Source: Yponomeuta sedellus | Lineage: Eukaryota; Arthropoda; Insecta; Lepidoptera; Yponomeutidae | NCBI GenBank assembly: GCA_934045075.1 | Contig: OW203747.1 | Span: 8,204,357-8,268,356 of the forward strand | Length of the DNA stretch: 64,000 bases | Direction: 5' to 3' | In this document: positions 32,096 to 43,098 of the stretch, one piece after another | Numbering within the stretch: position 1 is the first letter of the stretch | Layout: every line of letters begins with the position of its first letter | Translations under genes and position numbers: made by a program | Notes under the pieces: model-generated | Databases searched by the model: none | The model's input: only the letters and a program-made list of their open reading frames with translations | Told to the model about the DNA's origin: nothing

Positions 32096-32547
32096 CTATC
32101 TGATATTAGACACGCTTTTGTACAGTTTCTAGTGCAATATGAATCCATAAATTCGTGAATGAAGAAATTTGAATGAGCATTACTCCATTCAAAGATCTTT
32201 TATGTAGCACAACTATAGACGGACTTATAGACATATAAGTCCGCAGAAACCCCCAGTCATTTGTACGCAGCACTGCTGCATATCGACACAAATGTGTCGC
32301 GTGAACTTATCGTAATGCAAAAATCTCTTTGAACGTCGCCGTCAGCCGCTGATAGTATCGCGTGCTACCCACGTTCAGTGTGCAATTCCGAGCTAGGAAA
32401 CCGGAACGGCGGCCATCCAGACATCCACTCATCCTCATCTACGAGCCCGCTCATCCACTGATTTGAAACTCGAAGTAAAAAATAAAATCTGGCGGCAGCT
32501 GGATTTTAACCAGCAGCTCTTGCATGCCATGCAGAATGCAACTCTAT
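32096..32547. other. CpG-richer block, no gene
   Basis: 32285-32480 is less AT-rich, with 'ccgtcagccgctgatagtatcgcg' and 'accggaacggcggcc'. A TTCAGTG at 32374 resembles an insect initiator but lacks a TATA box. Nothing firm. Confidence 0.35.
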
Positions 32548-32590
32548 GTATACATGAAAAAAACTGTTACGGTTTTTTTCATGTATACAT
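32548..32590. repeat. 18-bp-arm perfect hairpin
   Basis: TGTATACATGAAAAAAAC and its exact complement, loop of ~7 nt. Confidence 0.9.
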
Positions 32591-32794
32591 TATCTGTCTT
32601 TATTATTTGCAAAAAGCGGTGGTTATTTATATGAAATTTGGAAGTCTGACAGTTGCTAGCAGTAGTTTACAGAAATACAGATATAGATTCATTCAACGAC
32701 ACAACACAAAAACTCAACTTTAACATGTAATTCAAGAGATAAAATATGTAAGCCTTTTATATGTAACATATGTAAACCTTTTTATATATTTTGG

Positions 32795-32972
32795 TACATC
32801 GACCAAATAGGAAATGTATAAGCAAAGAGGAAGATAAAAAGGACTGGGAACCGCCGTGCGTGCATGCAACGACTTATGAATGTTGATGCAGCGAAAGTAA
32901 TCTGTCAGGATAGTGGCAAGTGGCAGTCCCTGGTCTCTGCTTACCCCTCTGGGATACAGGCGTGAGGTTAAT
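32795..32972 (+). repeat. RTE-C 3' fragment
   Basis: 'acatcgaccaaataggaaatgta' to 'gggatacaggcgtgaggtt', with the LM.V.AAKVICQD..KWQS... peptide end still readable. It ends in 'atgtatg'. Confidence 0.8.
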
Positions 32973-33354
32973 TATGTATGGTTTCTGGTGTGTATAATAA
33001 AGATTTCTAATGTAATCTAATAGTCTTTCTGTGTCTTTCATCGTCTCGACTGTGGTTAAATGCCATCTACAATTAGAAGTTTTATATTGATTTTAATATT
33101 TCACCGTGTCCAGTATGATGTGGCCAAAATCATCGTATAACGTCACATGGTTAGCTTTTTCTATTGGTATTACTTCCAATTAGAGGTCAGCTAGCATTGT
33201 AACTACTACCGTAGGTACCGTAATGTTGAAGCTCAACAGAGTTCTACATTACTTGCATCAAATCACTTTGCAAGATTGACGAGCCAAGATAAAAAGATAG
33301 AATATTCCTTCCAAGATGTTTTTTTCTGCGGCCGTTTTTTATTATCCTTAGATT
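32973..33354. other. No gene seen
   Basis: Unclassified AT-rich DNA. Confidence 0.4.
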
Positions 33355-33600
33355 TACATACATACATAAGTACAAACATTCATATTCTTACAAGCGTAAG
33401 AATATGAATGTCCCAGAGGGGTAGGCAGAGACCAGGGACTGCCACTCATCACGATCCTAACAGATCACCTTCGCTTCATCATCTTTCATAAGTCGTTGCA
33501 TGCGCGCACGCCGGTTTCGGGTATTTTTTTTTCTTCCCCTTTGCTAATACATCCCCTATTTGGATGATGTCTATCCACCTTGGATTTAAATCGCAGTAAA
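33355..33600 (-). repeat. RTE-C 3' fragment with a hairpin at its tail
   Basis: Complement of the RTE-C end. A 16-bp-arm hairpin (ACATTCATATTCTTAC, 4-nt loop) lies at 33385-33420, where sister copies read 'acataacctcacgcctgtatc'. The hairpin replaces that tail segment. Confidence 0.75.
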
Positions 33601-33959
33601 ATATTGTTCAATTCAAAACCTTAACGCGGCGGCCGACGTAGTTATCATAAAAGTGGAGTGCACTTTCTATGTGGCCCGTTTTCATGGCAGCAAGTGTATC
33701 CATTTTAATATTATTAACATTTGCTGTGCGCAATAAAACGTGTCAAATAAACATGATGGCTTTAAAGATTTGAATCTGCTTGACACTTTGTGACCTGATT
33801 AAGACTTTCGGATCAAAATATTATAGTTTCTTCACAGAAGTTTTCTCACAAGGTCTTCCATGTCAGCATCCTTTCTGTCTGTTTGTCACCTGGCTGTACC
33901 TTATTAACCGTGATAGCTAGAAAGTTGAAATTTTCACAGATGTAGTTAAAGAAGAAAAT
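33601..33959. other. No gene; one repeat scrap
   Basis: 33875-33955 ('tgtctgtttgtcacctggctgtacc...gaaagttgaaattttcacagatg') is a common insect dispersed repeat. Confidence 0.5.
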
Positions 33960-34065
33960 AGGTAGACAGAGAAGAACATTTTATTGTACATAAAAATGGG
34001 AATTTCAAAGATATTTCTTAACCTAAAAGTGCAGACGTGGCCTTATCACTAAAAGTAATGTATTT
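33960..34065 (-). repeat. LINE 3' tail (E-tail)
   Basis: 'ggtagacagagaagaacattttattgtac' and 'gtggccttatcactaaaagtaatgt'. Confidence 0.65.
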
Positions 34066-34102
34066 CTGTGTCCGTTTTTTTACGTTTAAAGGACGTTTAT
34101 AG

Positions 34103-34225
34103 GTTACATAACTGACGGCCTCGGTGGCGCAGCGGTTTGGGACGCTGACTGTAAAACCGAAGGTCTCGCGTTCGATCCCCGGTCGGGTCTTCGATGCTAT
34201 GTATGTATTTATTGTATGAATGTTA
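34103..34225 (+). repeat. tY SINE, 3'-truncated
   Basis: GGCCTCGGTGGCGCAGCGGT, 'ctgactgtaaaaccgaaggtc' and GCGTTCGATCCCC, then 'ttcgatgctatgtatgtatttattgtat'. Part of the post-tRNA region is deleted. Confidence 0.75.
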
Positions 34226-34277
34226 ATTAATATTATTTATAAAAAAATACATAGCTCCAGCTTTCATACTACCAGTA

Positions 34278-34541
34278 CAGTCTGTTAGCTTCTAGAATAT
34301 ACCTCGGCTACTATCGGAGAGAATCGGATATATTCGTGTAATAGAAATATCGAAACTAATATGACGCTTAACTTTACATGGCTTTGGACAAGCAAAGTGC
34401 ATAGTGAACAAAAGTTTTATACAAACCAGAAAGTAGTATTACCATTGAATTTGAAATTCAATGGTATTACCCTCGTGTGCTTTCGGCGAAAACCGAAGCC
34501 TACTCTAGAGCCCGAGGTATATTCTAAAAGCTAACAGACTG
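34278..34541 (+). mobile_element. MITE-1, complete, TA target duplication
   Basis: CAGTCTGTTAGCTTCTAGAA and TTCTAAAAGCTAACAGACTG are inverted termini, each flanked by TA. Relative to 31047-31274, this copy carries an extra hairpin ('taccattgaatttgaaattcaatggta') near 34440-34470. Confidence 0.85.
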
Positions 34542-34805
34542 TATTTTAGCGTATATAGTACACCAGATCTATGTTCATTATGCGGGCCTAACTATTCAAC
34601 ATTGAGACTAGACAAGGAAATAAATATTTAATGATATTTTTTTACGACAATCTTATCGTAACAATACAAGCGCTTTTAAATGTTCTAGTAAATGCTATGC
34701 TGCTATTCAGTGGACGACACATCAACCTTTACAATTTAGTTGCAAAGTCGCCTGACGTAGGGGAACTGATTAGAGTGCAGATTGAACTGCTGTCCATTGA
34801 TCGAT

Positions 34806-35170
34806 CGATATCAACCCTTGTATGTCCCCACTGCTAGGGCACGGGTCTTTTCCTGCATCGCAGAAAGGTTAGGCCATAATCTACCATGGGGACCAAGTCC
34901 GGGTTAATGGAAGATTGTAAGACAGTGGCGGGCCTTACTGTCAGAAGTTATCAAGCCGCCCATAAGGTCTCTGACATGGCTTAACGTCTTACATTACATG
35001 ACAACCGGCAACAATGGCTTAACGTGCCTTGCGAAGCACGGAAGGAAAAATGCCACTAGCGGTAGTCACGGGACGGTCACCCATTCTGCACCGGACCGCG
35101 CCTGTTGTTGCTTAACTCAAGTGTTTGATTCCAATCACCCGGTCACGAGCGCTACGAGCGTTCGTTCGCG
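34806..35170 (-). mobile_element. 5S-SINE, near full length
   Basis: Starts with GATATCAACCCTTGTATGTC. The 5S-like block lies at 35075-35130. It ends near a duplicated 'cgagcgctacgagcg'. Confidence 0.88.
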
Positions 35171-35235
35171 AGTGAGCGAACTGCTGTCGACTGTACGTAA
35201 TTTATTTTATCATAACATAACATTAATAATTCATT

Positions 35236-35440
35236 AACCTATTTAGAGGCTAAACATTCCACCCATGCCAGGATTCGATCCCGCGACCTCTGACTATCCG
35301 TGACGCTCTTTCCAACTGAGCTAATGGGCGACTCACCGGCATCAGTGAAATTTCGAACCTCTTTACAATAAAGAGGTTAAAGGTTTAGGTTCTTTACCTC
35401 TTTAACCTCATCTCTGTATTACGTACAATTAATATTTATT
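35236..35440 (-). repeat. tI repeat fragment with local hairpin
   Basis: B-box complement AGGATTCGATCCCGC and A-box complement are present. The usual 'ctctttacaatattctctg' region is replaced by nested inverted 'ttacaataaagaggtt/aacctcttt' copies at 35360-35408. Confidence 0.75.
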
Positions 35441-35753
35441 AATATTTTGTATCATAAAATAACATTATGCAGTTGAAAGGAGTTCCTACGACCATTTTGT
35501 AAACTTTTATTTTCGTACCAGTTTTGTACCCAAATTTCATATGTTGAAATATTAATTTGCTTTTCCATTGTGTAAGTGATTTCGTTTGGATAAATAATCC
35601 CGTCAATGAAATATGGTCCAAAGGGAATAAACTTTTTTACTGCTTGTTTTTGTTTGTCATTTGATATCTTTGATATTTGATTGTTCGATATTTTACTTTT
35701 TAATGCAGGATAACGTCTTTACAATGAAAAAGCAACTTCTATTTATTTTCAGG
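35441..35753. other. No gene seen
   Basis: AT-rich; a 60-residue minus frame has no recognisable features. Confidence 0.45.
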
Positions 35754-35866
35754 CAGGATTGAGGACCCGGACTCGGCCCTCGTGGTGGAGTATGGCCTAA
35801 CCTTCCTGCGATGCTGGAAGAGACCCGTGCCCCAGCAGCGGGGACATACAAGGGTTGATATCGAGA
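35754..35866 (+). repeat. 5S-SINE 3' fragment
   Basis: From 'aggattgaggacccggactcgg' to 'gggttgatatcgag'. Confidence 0.85.
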
Positions 35867-36161
35867 AGATATTAATATGGAATTTTCCCTGAAGTTAAGT
35901 GGTATCCGCCATGAATTCGATTCGTAGAAATATCATTTATCCCGTTCGCACCCAGGGACAAAAAGGCCCTAACACACAGTTTTCTAATTACTGTTCAGGA
36001 CACGTCCGGCGACAAACGGTAGATCGTAATTTTTACGCGTTACGATAGCAATTTGACATTTATTGTGGGCATTAAGGGGCAATATTGCAAACATGCCGGC
36101 CATTTTGTGTGCACGGGATGAATTCGCAAAATGGCCACCCGGCGACTCTGTCACTTTGTTT

Positions 36162-36245
36162 CGTTTTTTTCGGGTTCCGTACCGGAAGGGTGCAAACCTT
36201 CCGGTGGTCTGGGAAGTCTGGGAATCCCAGTTTTTTTTCTTCTAC

Positions 36246-36291
<46 letters not shown>

Positions 36292-36300
36292 ATCTTATAG
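36162..36300. repeat. Dispersed repeat with (TCTG)n
   Basis: 'tcgggttccgtaccggaagg' then (CTGT)n at 36245-36290. The block is related in reverse to 56900-57000, which has (GACG)n and GTACGGAACCCT. Confidence 0.65.
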
Positions 36301-36928
36301 GCTGCAATTCCTAGTGTCTTTTGCAGTTGACAGGAGTTTAATACGCTTTTTCTACCACACGGGGATTTAATTTATAAATGTTACTACTGTTCTCCACCAG
36401 TTCTTACGAAGCCGGGTATTAAATTTTTTGAAACACTTATTTTTTTAATAGATGGCGAATTTTAATAGAGTTTGGAGGCTTGGAAGTCTCTAAAGAAACT
36501 TTCCATCTTGCTGATCGGTAAATATTTTTATCATTATCTAAGTACTAGCGTTAGTACAAAACAGTAAACGATTTATTTTTACATAGATTCGTTGTAGAAC
36601 AAATGTTGTTGCCAGAGATTCCTAGTAATTTCTTCCTAATTATAAATTCCTGAAACGTGTTAATTAAAGAATTAACACGTTTCAGGAATCTATAATTATA
36701 AGTGAATTGTAAGTTAACCTTATATATCCAACATATCGATGTACATTTGAAAAAGTACATTTGACAACGGTTGAAACTTTACATTTCTAGTGCAACGTCG
36801 CCCTTGACGTAACTGATTAGAGTGCACGTTTGTAAAGATTGATGTGCTGTGTACCGTACTCTGATCAGTAAAGTTATGCATACCTAATTATATTTATTTA
36901 TGTAATGATCAATGGTTAACCAACAGCT
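36301..36928. other. No gene; one strong hairpin
   Basis: A hairpin at about 36638-36698 (TTCCTGAAACGTGTTAATT and complement, short loop) is the only notable structure. Confidence 0.6.
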
Positions 36929-37275
36929 CGAACCAAGTGATTGGAATCAATCACTTCAGTTAAGCAACAACAGGCGCGGTCAGGTGCAGGATGGGTGACC
37001 GTCCCATGACTACCGCCAGTCGCATTTTTCCGAGCGCTTCCGTGCTTCGCAAGGCACGCTAAGCCGTTGGTGCCGGCTGTCACGTAATGTAAGTCGTTAA
37101 GCCATGTCAGAGGCCTTACGGGCGGCTTGATAACTTCTGACAGTAAGGCCCGCCACTGTCTTACAATCCTCTACCAACCCGGGCTTGACCCCCGTGGTGG
37201 AGGATGGCCTAACCTTCCTGCGATGTAGGAAGAGACCCGTGCCTCAGCAGTGGGGACATGCAAGGGTTGACATCG
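36929..37275 (+). mobile_element. 5S-rRNA-derived SINE, intact copy with 12-bp target duplication
   Basis: The 347-bp element lies between exact copies of TAACCAACAGCT (36917-36928, 37276-37287). Its head contains AGTTAAGCAAC (36958-36968), GGCGCGGTCAG (36973-36983) and GGATGGGTGACCG (36989-37001). These match, in order and spacing, the box A, intermediate element and box C of eukaryotic 5S rRNA, the internal Pol III promoter. The rest is a unique body and a 3' end shared with truncated copies, finishing GGGTTGACATCG without poly(A). A partner LINE is presumed but not identified. Confidence 0.88.
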
Positions 37276-37389
37276 TAACCAACAGCTAGGTAACACAAAA
37301 GCACAAAATCTAAAATAGGGAAACAGAGTTATTACAGGTTATTTAAAAAACTTTTACGCAACACATTCATAGTATTTTCTTAGGTTAAA

Positions 37390-37695
37390 AAAAAAGAAAA
37401 AGCGCCGAAACGTCGGAAAATTGTAAAAATGTAATAAACGAGTAAAACCCGTATAAGAACAGTTTTATTACAACACATTCAGTTGTCTTCGTTTCAAACT
37501 AGGATACCGTGTGTTATGGTCAACAGGTAAATACATCAAAAAACACGAAAATACACTCGGACGCCTTTTGAAAAAAAAATATGTATGCCGGCCCCCAGCG
37601 GGGATCGAACACACTCCGGCCGACATGGTAATGAGACCCGATACCTCTAGACCAATGAAGCCGTTATTGATGGGGAAAAAGCTTCGACATTTCTA
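37390..37695 (-). repeat. Decayed tRNA-headed SINE
   Basis: A minus-strand B-box-like TGTTCGATCCCCGCTGGGGG at 37592-37611 precedes a body with 'catacatattttttttc'. The family is close to tJ. Confidence 0.45.
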
Positions 37696-37799
37696 GTTAT
37701 CACATGTCGCACACGGTTTGCTGTAATATAAGCGCCGCACCTGCGGTCTACTGCAGGGATGGGAAAAGACTGTTTCATCGACAAATTTCTTACTTATTT

Positions 37800-38004
37800 T
37801 AAGTAACATAACATTTACATGCGAGCAAATACATTGCTTCTGGCCTCACTCTAGGATACCCTGTGTCGTGGGAACCAGAAACAACGATATCACAAACATG
37901 TAAACATCAAAGACCTGGAGTTTTTTTCGTCACCAGCCGGGGATCGAATCCGGGACCGTTTGCACGGTAGGCCGATGCGCTACCGCTGCGCCACAGAGGC
38001 CGAC
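37800..38004 (-). mobile_element. tJ SINE
   Basis: Minus strand: GTCGGCCTCTGTGGCGCAGC, 'ggtagcgcatcggcctaccgtgcaaac', GGATTCGATCCCCGGCTGG, then a 'gtttctggttcccacgacacaggg' body and 'ccagaagcaatgtat'. It is the best-preserved copy in the window. Confidence 0.78.
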
Positions 38005-38088
38005 AAAGTAGTAAAATCATTTACCTCCAAAAGCCGAAGCTTAGTCTTAAACAACTACTTTTATTTATCAGTTTTTCTTTTCGGTTTC

Positions 38089-38320
38089 AATCAATCCATC
38101 AGCCGGTACTCGTCCACTGCTGAAATAAGTTCTTCAGTAAATCACGCCAATCCCCTCTGTCCAACCATCCTCATCTAGCCACTGCCAGCAATCTGCCTCA
38201 GATCTTGGGTCCAGCAAACGAGTGGGTGTCCTACGCTCTTGTTTCTGTGTCTCCACTCTAGAACTTTTGAACTCCATTGACCATCAGTTCTTCGAACTCA
38301 GCCCATTTTCGGTTTCGGTT
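38089..38320 (-). pseudogene. LINE C-terminal/3' remnant
   Basis: 'caatccatcagccggtactcgtccactgctgaaataag' and the following degraded frame resemble the complement of a lepidopteran RTE-like 3' end. It is too decayed for assignment. Confidence 0.4.
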
Positions 38321-39654
38321 GTAAGTTTTTCAGTGGTTTCTTTTTTCTTTTGTCATTTGTTGTGGATTTCCTATTTTGATTCTGTTTTTGTTCATATTAT
38401 GTCAATCATTTGTTTATTTGTTTCTGTTATATATGTCATGTTTTATTTGATGGATAATACTTAGAATTTATATTTGTTTGACGGTTAGAAATTCTTGAAC
38501 AAATTTAATTACCTTTTATAATTAGTTACATATGCACCTTATTATTAGTTTTTTAATTTAACTACGAACAACCCACTCTTATAACTTGCAAGCCTTTTTC
38601 CAGGGTTATAGTATGGGCTCACTCACTACGCGCGCCCACTGCGGTTTGCGGATAATTTCAATTAAAAAAAATGGCCTACTCTAACAAATCCTTGGGTCCA
38701 GCAGCATGTGAATAGAGACGATTGATTGAAGTGACGCTAAATTCGAAAACACGGCAGGCAATCAAATTTTCTCACAGTAGTATATTTTTCCCACTCGCAA
38801 GGCATGCATAATACATACATTTAATGGATCTAATCGAAACCGCTAAACTAAGGTTAACTTGGTTATTGTACAGGTTACGTTTGTGGAACTGCTTAGTGTA
38901 AATTTACAAATATATTGTAGCGTTGGAAAGGTAAAGTTGTTTCAGAAATCTGTTCTTAAAATAATCAGGAAGAGCAACTGCCGATAAAAATTACCGATAG
39001 TAGGCACATCAATACACAATCATAATAGAGGTGCGGCTAATCGAACTGAAACGTGTATCGACTACCAGCACTAGAGTAAGATTGCGAGTCCAGGATCATA
39101 CAGTAAGAAGGTATAAAAGTTGGCACTCAGAAATACTAGACGAATACATCAACTACTGCTATCTTTTTTGTCACTCTATCGGCCGATTAATTTTCTACTT
39201 AAATTCCTAGTTTTATTTACTACAATTTAATAACTTAGTCTTATATCGAAACATTGTGTAAACAGTTGTTAACACAGTTCGCTATTACTAAGTTAAACTT
39301 TTTTATGAAAAGAATAAATGTGCAATTTCTTTACAAATTTCATCGTCATATAATCTATTAATTACTAACAACTTTGACGTGTATTAAGTAACCATTTTGT
39401 TTTTATAAAATAATCGATTTGATTTGCTATGATTTGGCATTATGATAAGCAGGCCATGATAGTATTTCTTTTTAACTTCATTATTTGCCTTGAATTTTAT
39501 TCACATTTCTGCAATCAACTGCTAAGCCGAGAGAGGCGAGAGATACTCTACATTAAGAAAAAAATGCGTTTATAGCCATTTTCCAAACGGTTTGCTAAAT
39601 CGTTAAATGGTTTTCCTGCAACGACAATATTTCGATATAAAACCTTTATATTGT
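38321..39654. other. Unique AT-rich stretch
   Basis: No gene. It includes a Lep-SINE tail scrap near 38590-38650 and a MITE-G-like scrap near 38822. A candidate TATA element is listed separately. Confidence 0.45.
39105..39152 (+). promoter_or_regulatory. TATA-box-like core promoter candidate
   Basis: TATAAAAG at 39112-39119 is followed by ATCAACT at 39147-39153, a weak initiator about 38 bp downstream, slightly too far. No coding frame follows. Confidence 0.2.
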
Positions 39655-39722
39655 GCTATGGCGCTCATTAGGGGAGGGCTATGTCCAGCAGTAGACTACA
39701 TAATATAGCCTGAAGAAGAACC
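39655..39722 (+). repeat. D-LINE 3' terminus
   Basis: 'gtgctatggcgctcattaggggaggg', 'ctatgtccagcagtagact' and a gaagaag tail. Confidence 0.8.
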
Positions 39723-39724
39723 CT

Positions 39725-40077
39725 TTATGTGTCTCCTCTTCTGGGGCATGGGTTTCTACCTGCAACGCAGGAAGGTTAGGCCATTCTCCACCGCGGGGGC
39801 CAAGTCCGGTTGGTGGAGGATTGTAAGACAATGGCGGGCTTTATTGACAGACGTTATCAAGTCGCCTAAGGCCTTTGACATGGCCCAACGACTGCCATTA
39901 CAAGACAGCCGGCACCTATGGCTAAAGTGCCTTGCGAAGAACGGAAGCGCTCGGAAAAAATGCCATTAGCGGTAGTCACGGGACGGTCACCCGTCCAGCA
40001 CCTGACCGCGCCTGTTGTTGCGTAACCTAGGTAATCGATTCCAATCACTCGATTCGACTAAGCCACGAGTGCTTCAC
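39725..40077 (-). mobile_element. 5S-SINE, near full length
   Basis: 5S-like block complement at 39980-40035 ('gggacggtcacccgtccagc', 'cgcgcctgttgttgcgtaac'). The extreme 3' end ('tatcaaccc') is replaced by the preceding D-LINE tail. Confidence 0.85.
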
Positions 40078-40094
40078 GACCTATTTCTCATGCT

Positions 40095-40351
40095 GCGGCC
40101 ACACTTGAAGGCGAAGATTTGTGTTCGCGTTGTCGCGACAATATTTCGTGTTCGCTCTACGGCGAAGAGCTTGACCACATCATAAGAAGATTTTGGCCTT
40201 TGGGCCATAAAACCCTTTAATGTGCGGCATTTTACCGACAGCGGCGCGAAGGGTGTTTGTATTCGCGATGATGATTCGCGATAGTACGAATTTTTTGGCC
40301 AGACATGTCGCGACAACGCAAATCTTCGCGTTATCGCGATAGTGTGGCCGT
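40095..40351. mobile_element. MITE-3, ~50-bp inverted termini
   Basis: The left GCGGCCACACTTGAAGGCGA... is complementary to the right ...CGCGATAGTGTGGCCGT. Both contain GCGAAGATTTG and TGTCGCGACA in mirror order. The superfamily is not assigned; no clear target duplication. Confidence 0.7.
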
Positions 40352-40796
40352 ACCATAAACGACCAATTCTACAATACCCCATACTATGGAGTAAAATAGA
40401 GACAAAAACATCCTAAATTTAGCTAAAGGGGAGAGGAATGCCATCCTAAATTTAGCTGAATACTTTGACATTTTGATTCACAATCACTGTGGACTTTCTG
40501 TTACCATTCTATTTTAGTGGCACTGATAATTCTGTTATGCATTTTATGACTTTCGACTGAAGAGATTGTCTCGTTATGTCTTGGTATAATGTTTTGTGAT
40601 TCTCTGGATATGGCCTGGATAATAATATACGCAGAAAGGAAATTGAAACTACATTATAATTCGAATCGTTATCATTACGCGCTTAACATAATTTATTTCA
40701 ACATAAGAGGTTTCTTTCGAATCTACAAAAAATGCACAAGGGTTTGATGCTATTAAAGACCACTAAGCAGTTTTCTTGTCTTTATCATCATCATCA
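40352..40796. other. No gene seen
   Basis: Unclassified AT-rich DNA; 'tccaaatttagc(t)aa' occurs twice near 40410-40455. Confidence 0.4.
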
Positions 40797-40857
40797 TGAC
40801 AGCATCGTCACAGACGGTTTACCCATCCATGTACTGAACGCGCCCTGTGTTGCTTTA
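40797..40857 (-). repeat. 5S-SINE variant head, left part of a split copy
   Basis: 'cagacggtttacccatccatgtactgaacgcgccctgtgttgcttta' matches 52091-52135. The match resumes at 43620 after the LINE insertion. Confidence 0.8.
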
Positions 40858-41680
40858 TGTATGCTTTATTATATTAAATGTACATTACAAACCTGATCTT
40901 GGTCAACATGCTTTTATTACCGTAACACTTGACATAAAGAAGACGAAGACTAAACCAACTAAGATCACCTATAGACCGATTAAGGACATTGACGTAGACT
41001 TATTTAACAAACACTTGGACGCAATGGATTGGGACGGCATTAAACAACTGGACAACGTCGACGACATGGTGAGGCATTTCAGTGACTACGTAATAAACTT
41101 GTTTAACTTACACGCACCGGAAAAGACCATTACAGCAAAAGAGGCGTCTCATCCATGGCTGACAAATAATGTTCGGTTTATGATGAGCCTACGCGACAAA
41201 GCACACGACCGATACAAGACAACAAAAACCGACGCACACAAGCAGTTTTATAAAGACTTAAAACACCAGGTAAATGTTGCTATTCACTATGAGAAAAAAG
41301 CATTTTTTGACAGTCACATTAACAAAAACGTAAATGACTCTAAGACTTTGTGGAAGACTTTAAAACGTAACGTACTACCTGCTAAGAAAGACTGTGACTT
41401 ACCCTCTCACCTACAGGACCCTGACATGATCAATAGACACTTTTTGAACATACCCGGTAACACTGACGTGACAATTTCTGATTTAACTTATTACGAATAT
41501 CACAGACACTCTGACGCAAAATTTCATATGACTACTATCCGAGAAGACCAATTATTTAGGCTTGTAAAAAATTTCAAAACGTCTGCAAGAGGTATTGACA
41601 ATATTTCAATTGACATGCTGACTATGACGCTACCGAACACAGTTGACATAATTTTGACCATTATTAATAAGGCATTCTAA
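40858..41680 (+). pseudogene. Retrotransposon ORF2, N-terminal part (EN tail and RT start)
   Basis: A frame of about 270 residues starts mid-protein; there is no real start codon. GQHAFITVTL near its beginning resembles the last conserved block of apurinic-type endonucleases, with the histidine kept. Then follow a charged linker (WLTN.V..MMSLRDKAHD) and the first RT block (KTSARGIDNISIDML). It stops at TAA 41678-41680, just before a frame change. The continuation lies in another frame, so this is one broken protein and not two genes. Confidence 0.8.
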
Positions 41681-43098
41681 CAAGGACTTACCCGACTGAC
41701 TGGAAGATCGCTAAAGTGACTCCTCTCCCTAAGAAGCCCCATCCTGCACAGGTCTCAGATCTAAGACCCGTGAGTATTCTGCCTTGTACATCAAAGATAA
41801 TAGAGAGGGTGGTATGTGATCAGCTGTCTGAATACTTGGAGAGGGCAAGCGTGCTACCGGAGCTTCAGTCAGGGTTCCGCAAAGGGCGAGGCACTGCGAC
41901 AGCATTGCTGGATGTGGTAGATAACGTACTTGCATCGCGGGATGTTGGCAAGAGCACCTTATTAGTATTGCTTGACTTTTCCAGGGCTTTCGATTGCTTA
42001 AACATCCCCCTCTTGTTGTCCAAGATGAGCTACTACGGCCTGGACAGGGCCGCGGTGGAATGGTTTGACAGCTATCTATCCGGTCGTGCACAGTTTGTTA
42101 ATCTACGTAAGGCGGACGGAAGCACCGTTTTCTCGGCTCCGTATCCTTTATCCAGGGGGGTTCCGCAGCGCTCAATTTTAGGGCCTTTACTTTTTATTCT
42201 GTATAGTGCCGATATAGTCTCGTCGGTGGTTCACTGTAATTATCACCTATACGCAGATGACCTCCAGTTATATATATCGTGTGCCCCAGAGGAAACTGAG
42301 ATAGCAGTGGGTAAATTGAATGAGGATTTAGATAGGATAGCAGCATGGTCTCAGAAGAATTGCCTGTCTTTAAATCCCAGCAAATCCAAGTATCTTATCC
42401 TTGGTTCCGAAGCTCAAATCGGCAAATCTGCGAATCGGATAGCTCAAACTGGACCTGTATGCATCCGAGGAGTGCCGATTGAACAGGTTACTGAGGCTAG
42501 AAACTTGGGTTTGCTGATGGATGGGCAACTTCGCTTTGAGAACCATATAGTCGATGTTGTGGGTAACTGCTTTTATCGGCTTAAGGTGCTGTACAGGATA
42601 AGGGACTACCTTGGTGAGGATATGCGGGTCAAGTTATGCGAGTCGCTTATTCTGTCTAAACTTAACTACTGCGACGTTGTCTATGGTGGCTGTTTGCTTC
42701 GCAGGTCTGAAAGATTGATACAGCGTGTGCAGAATGCGTGTGCTCGTTTCTGCTTTCGAATTCCCCCTCGAACCCATGTCACCCCGTATTTGAACGACGC
42801 GAATCTTTTGAAGATGTCTGCACGTCGTAAACTGCACCTTGCTGGTTTGCTTTTCGGTGTAATAAAAACCGAGACTCCGGAATATTTGTTCAATAAGTTA
42901 CAATGGTCACGAAACAAATATAAACATAAAATGAGAACAGCAATACCAGCACATCGAACGGCTGCTTTCCGCGGCAGCTTCAGATTCGCGGCGTCTAAAT
43001 GCTGGAATGACATTCCTCCTCCTCTCCAAGTCCTTACCAGCAAGTATACCTTTAAGGTGAAACTTAAAGGTTATTTGTTGACTTCCCAGAAGTCCTAA
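41681..43098 (+). pseudogene. Retrotransposon ORF2, reverse transcriptase core and C-terminus
   Basis: The frame runs open to TAA at 43096-43098; counted from 41716 it has 460 residues. RT motifs in order: RPVSILPCTSKIIERVV (17-33), FRKGRGT (54-60), LLDFSRAFD (85-93, catalytic Asp), PQRSILGPLLF (150-160) and YADD (179-182, nucleotides 42250-42261). In the fourth motif the usual Gly of QGS is Arg, a likely inactivating change. The C-terminal thumb/connection region (RRSERLIQRVQNACARFCF) is typical of the CR1/Jockey group. It joins the upstream segment by a one-base frameshift near 41677-41683. Confidence 0.88.

Noticed and set aside
36063..36314. Overlapping 71- and 83-residue frames rich in CLSV repeats
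   Set aside because: They arise from the (TCTG)n microsatellite within a dispersed repeat.
36929..37010. A true 5S rRNA gene
   Set aside because: Only the internal promoter region is similar; the 5' and 3' strands of the 5S molecule are absent, and the segment is the head of a dispersed element.
39105..39152. Confident TATA promoter
   Set aside because: The TATAAAAG is good, but the initiator is weak and ~38 bp away, with no downstream coding region; kept only as a low-confidence feature.
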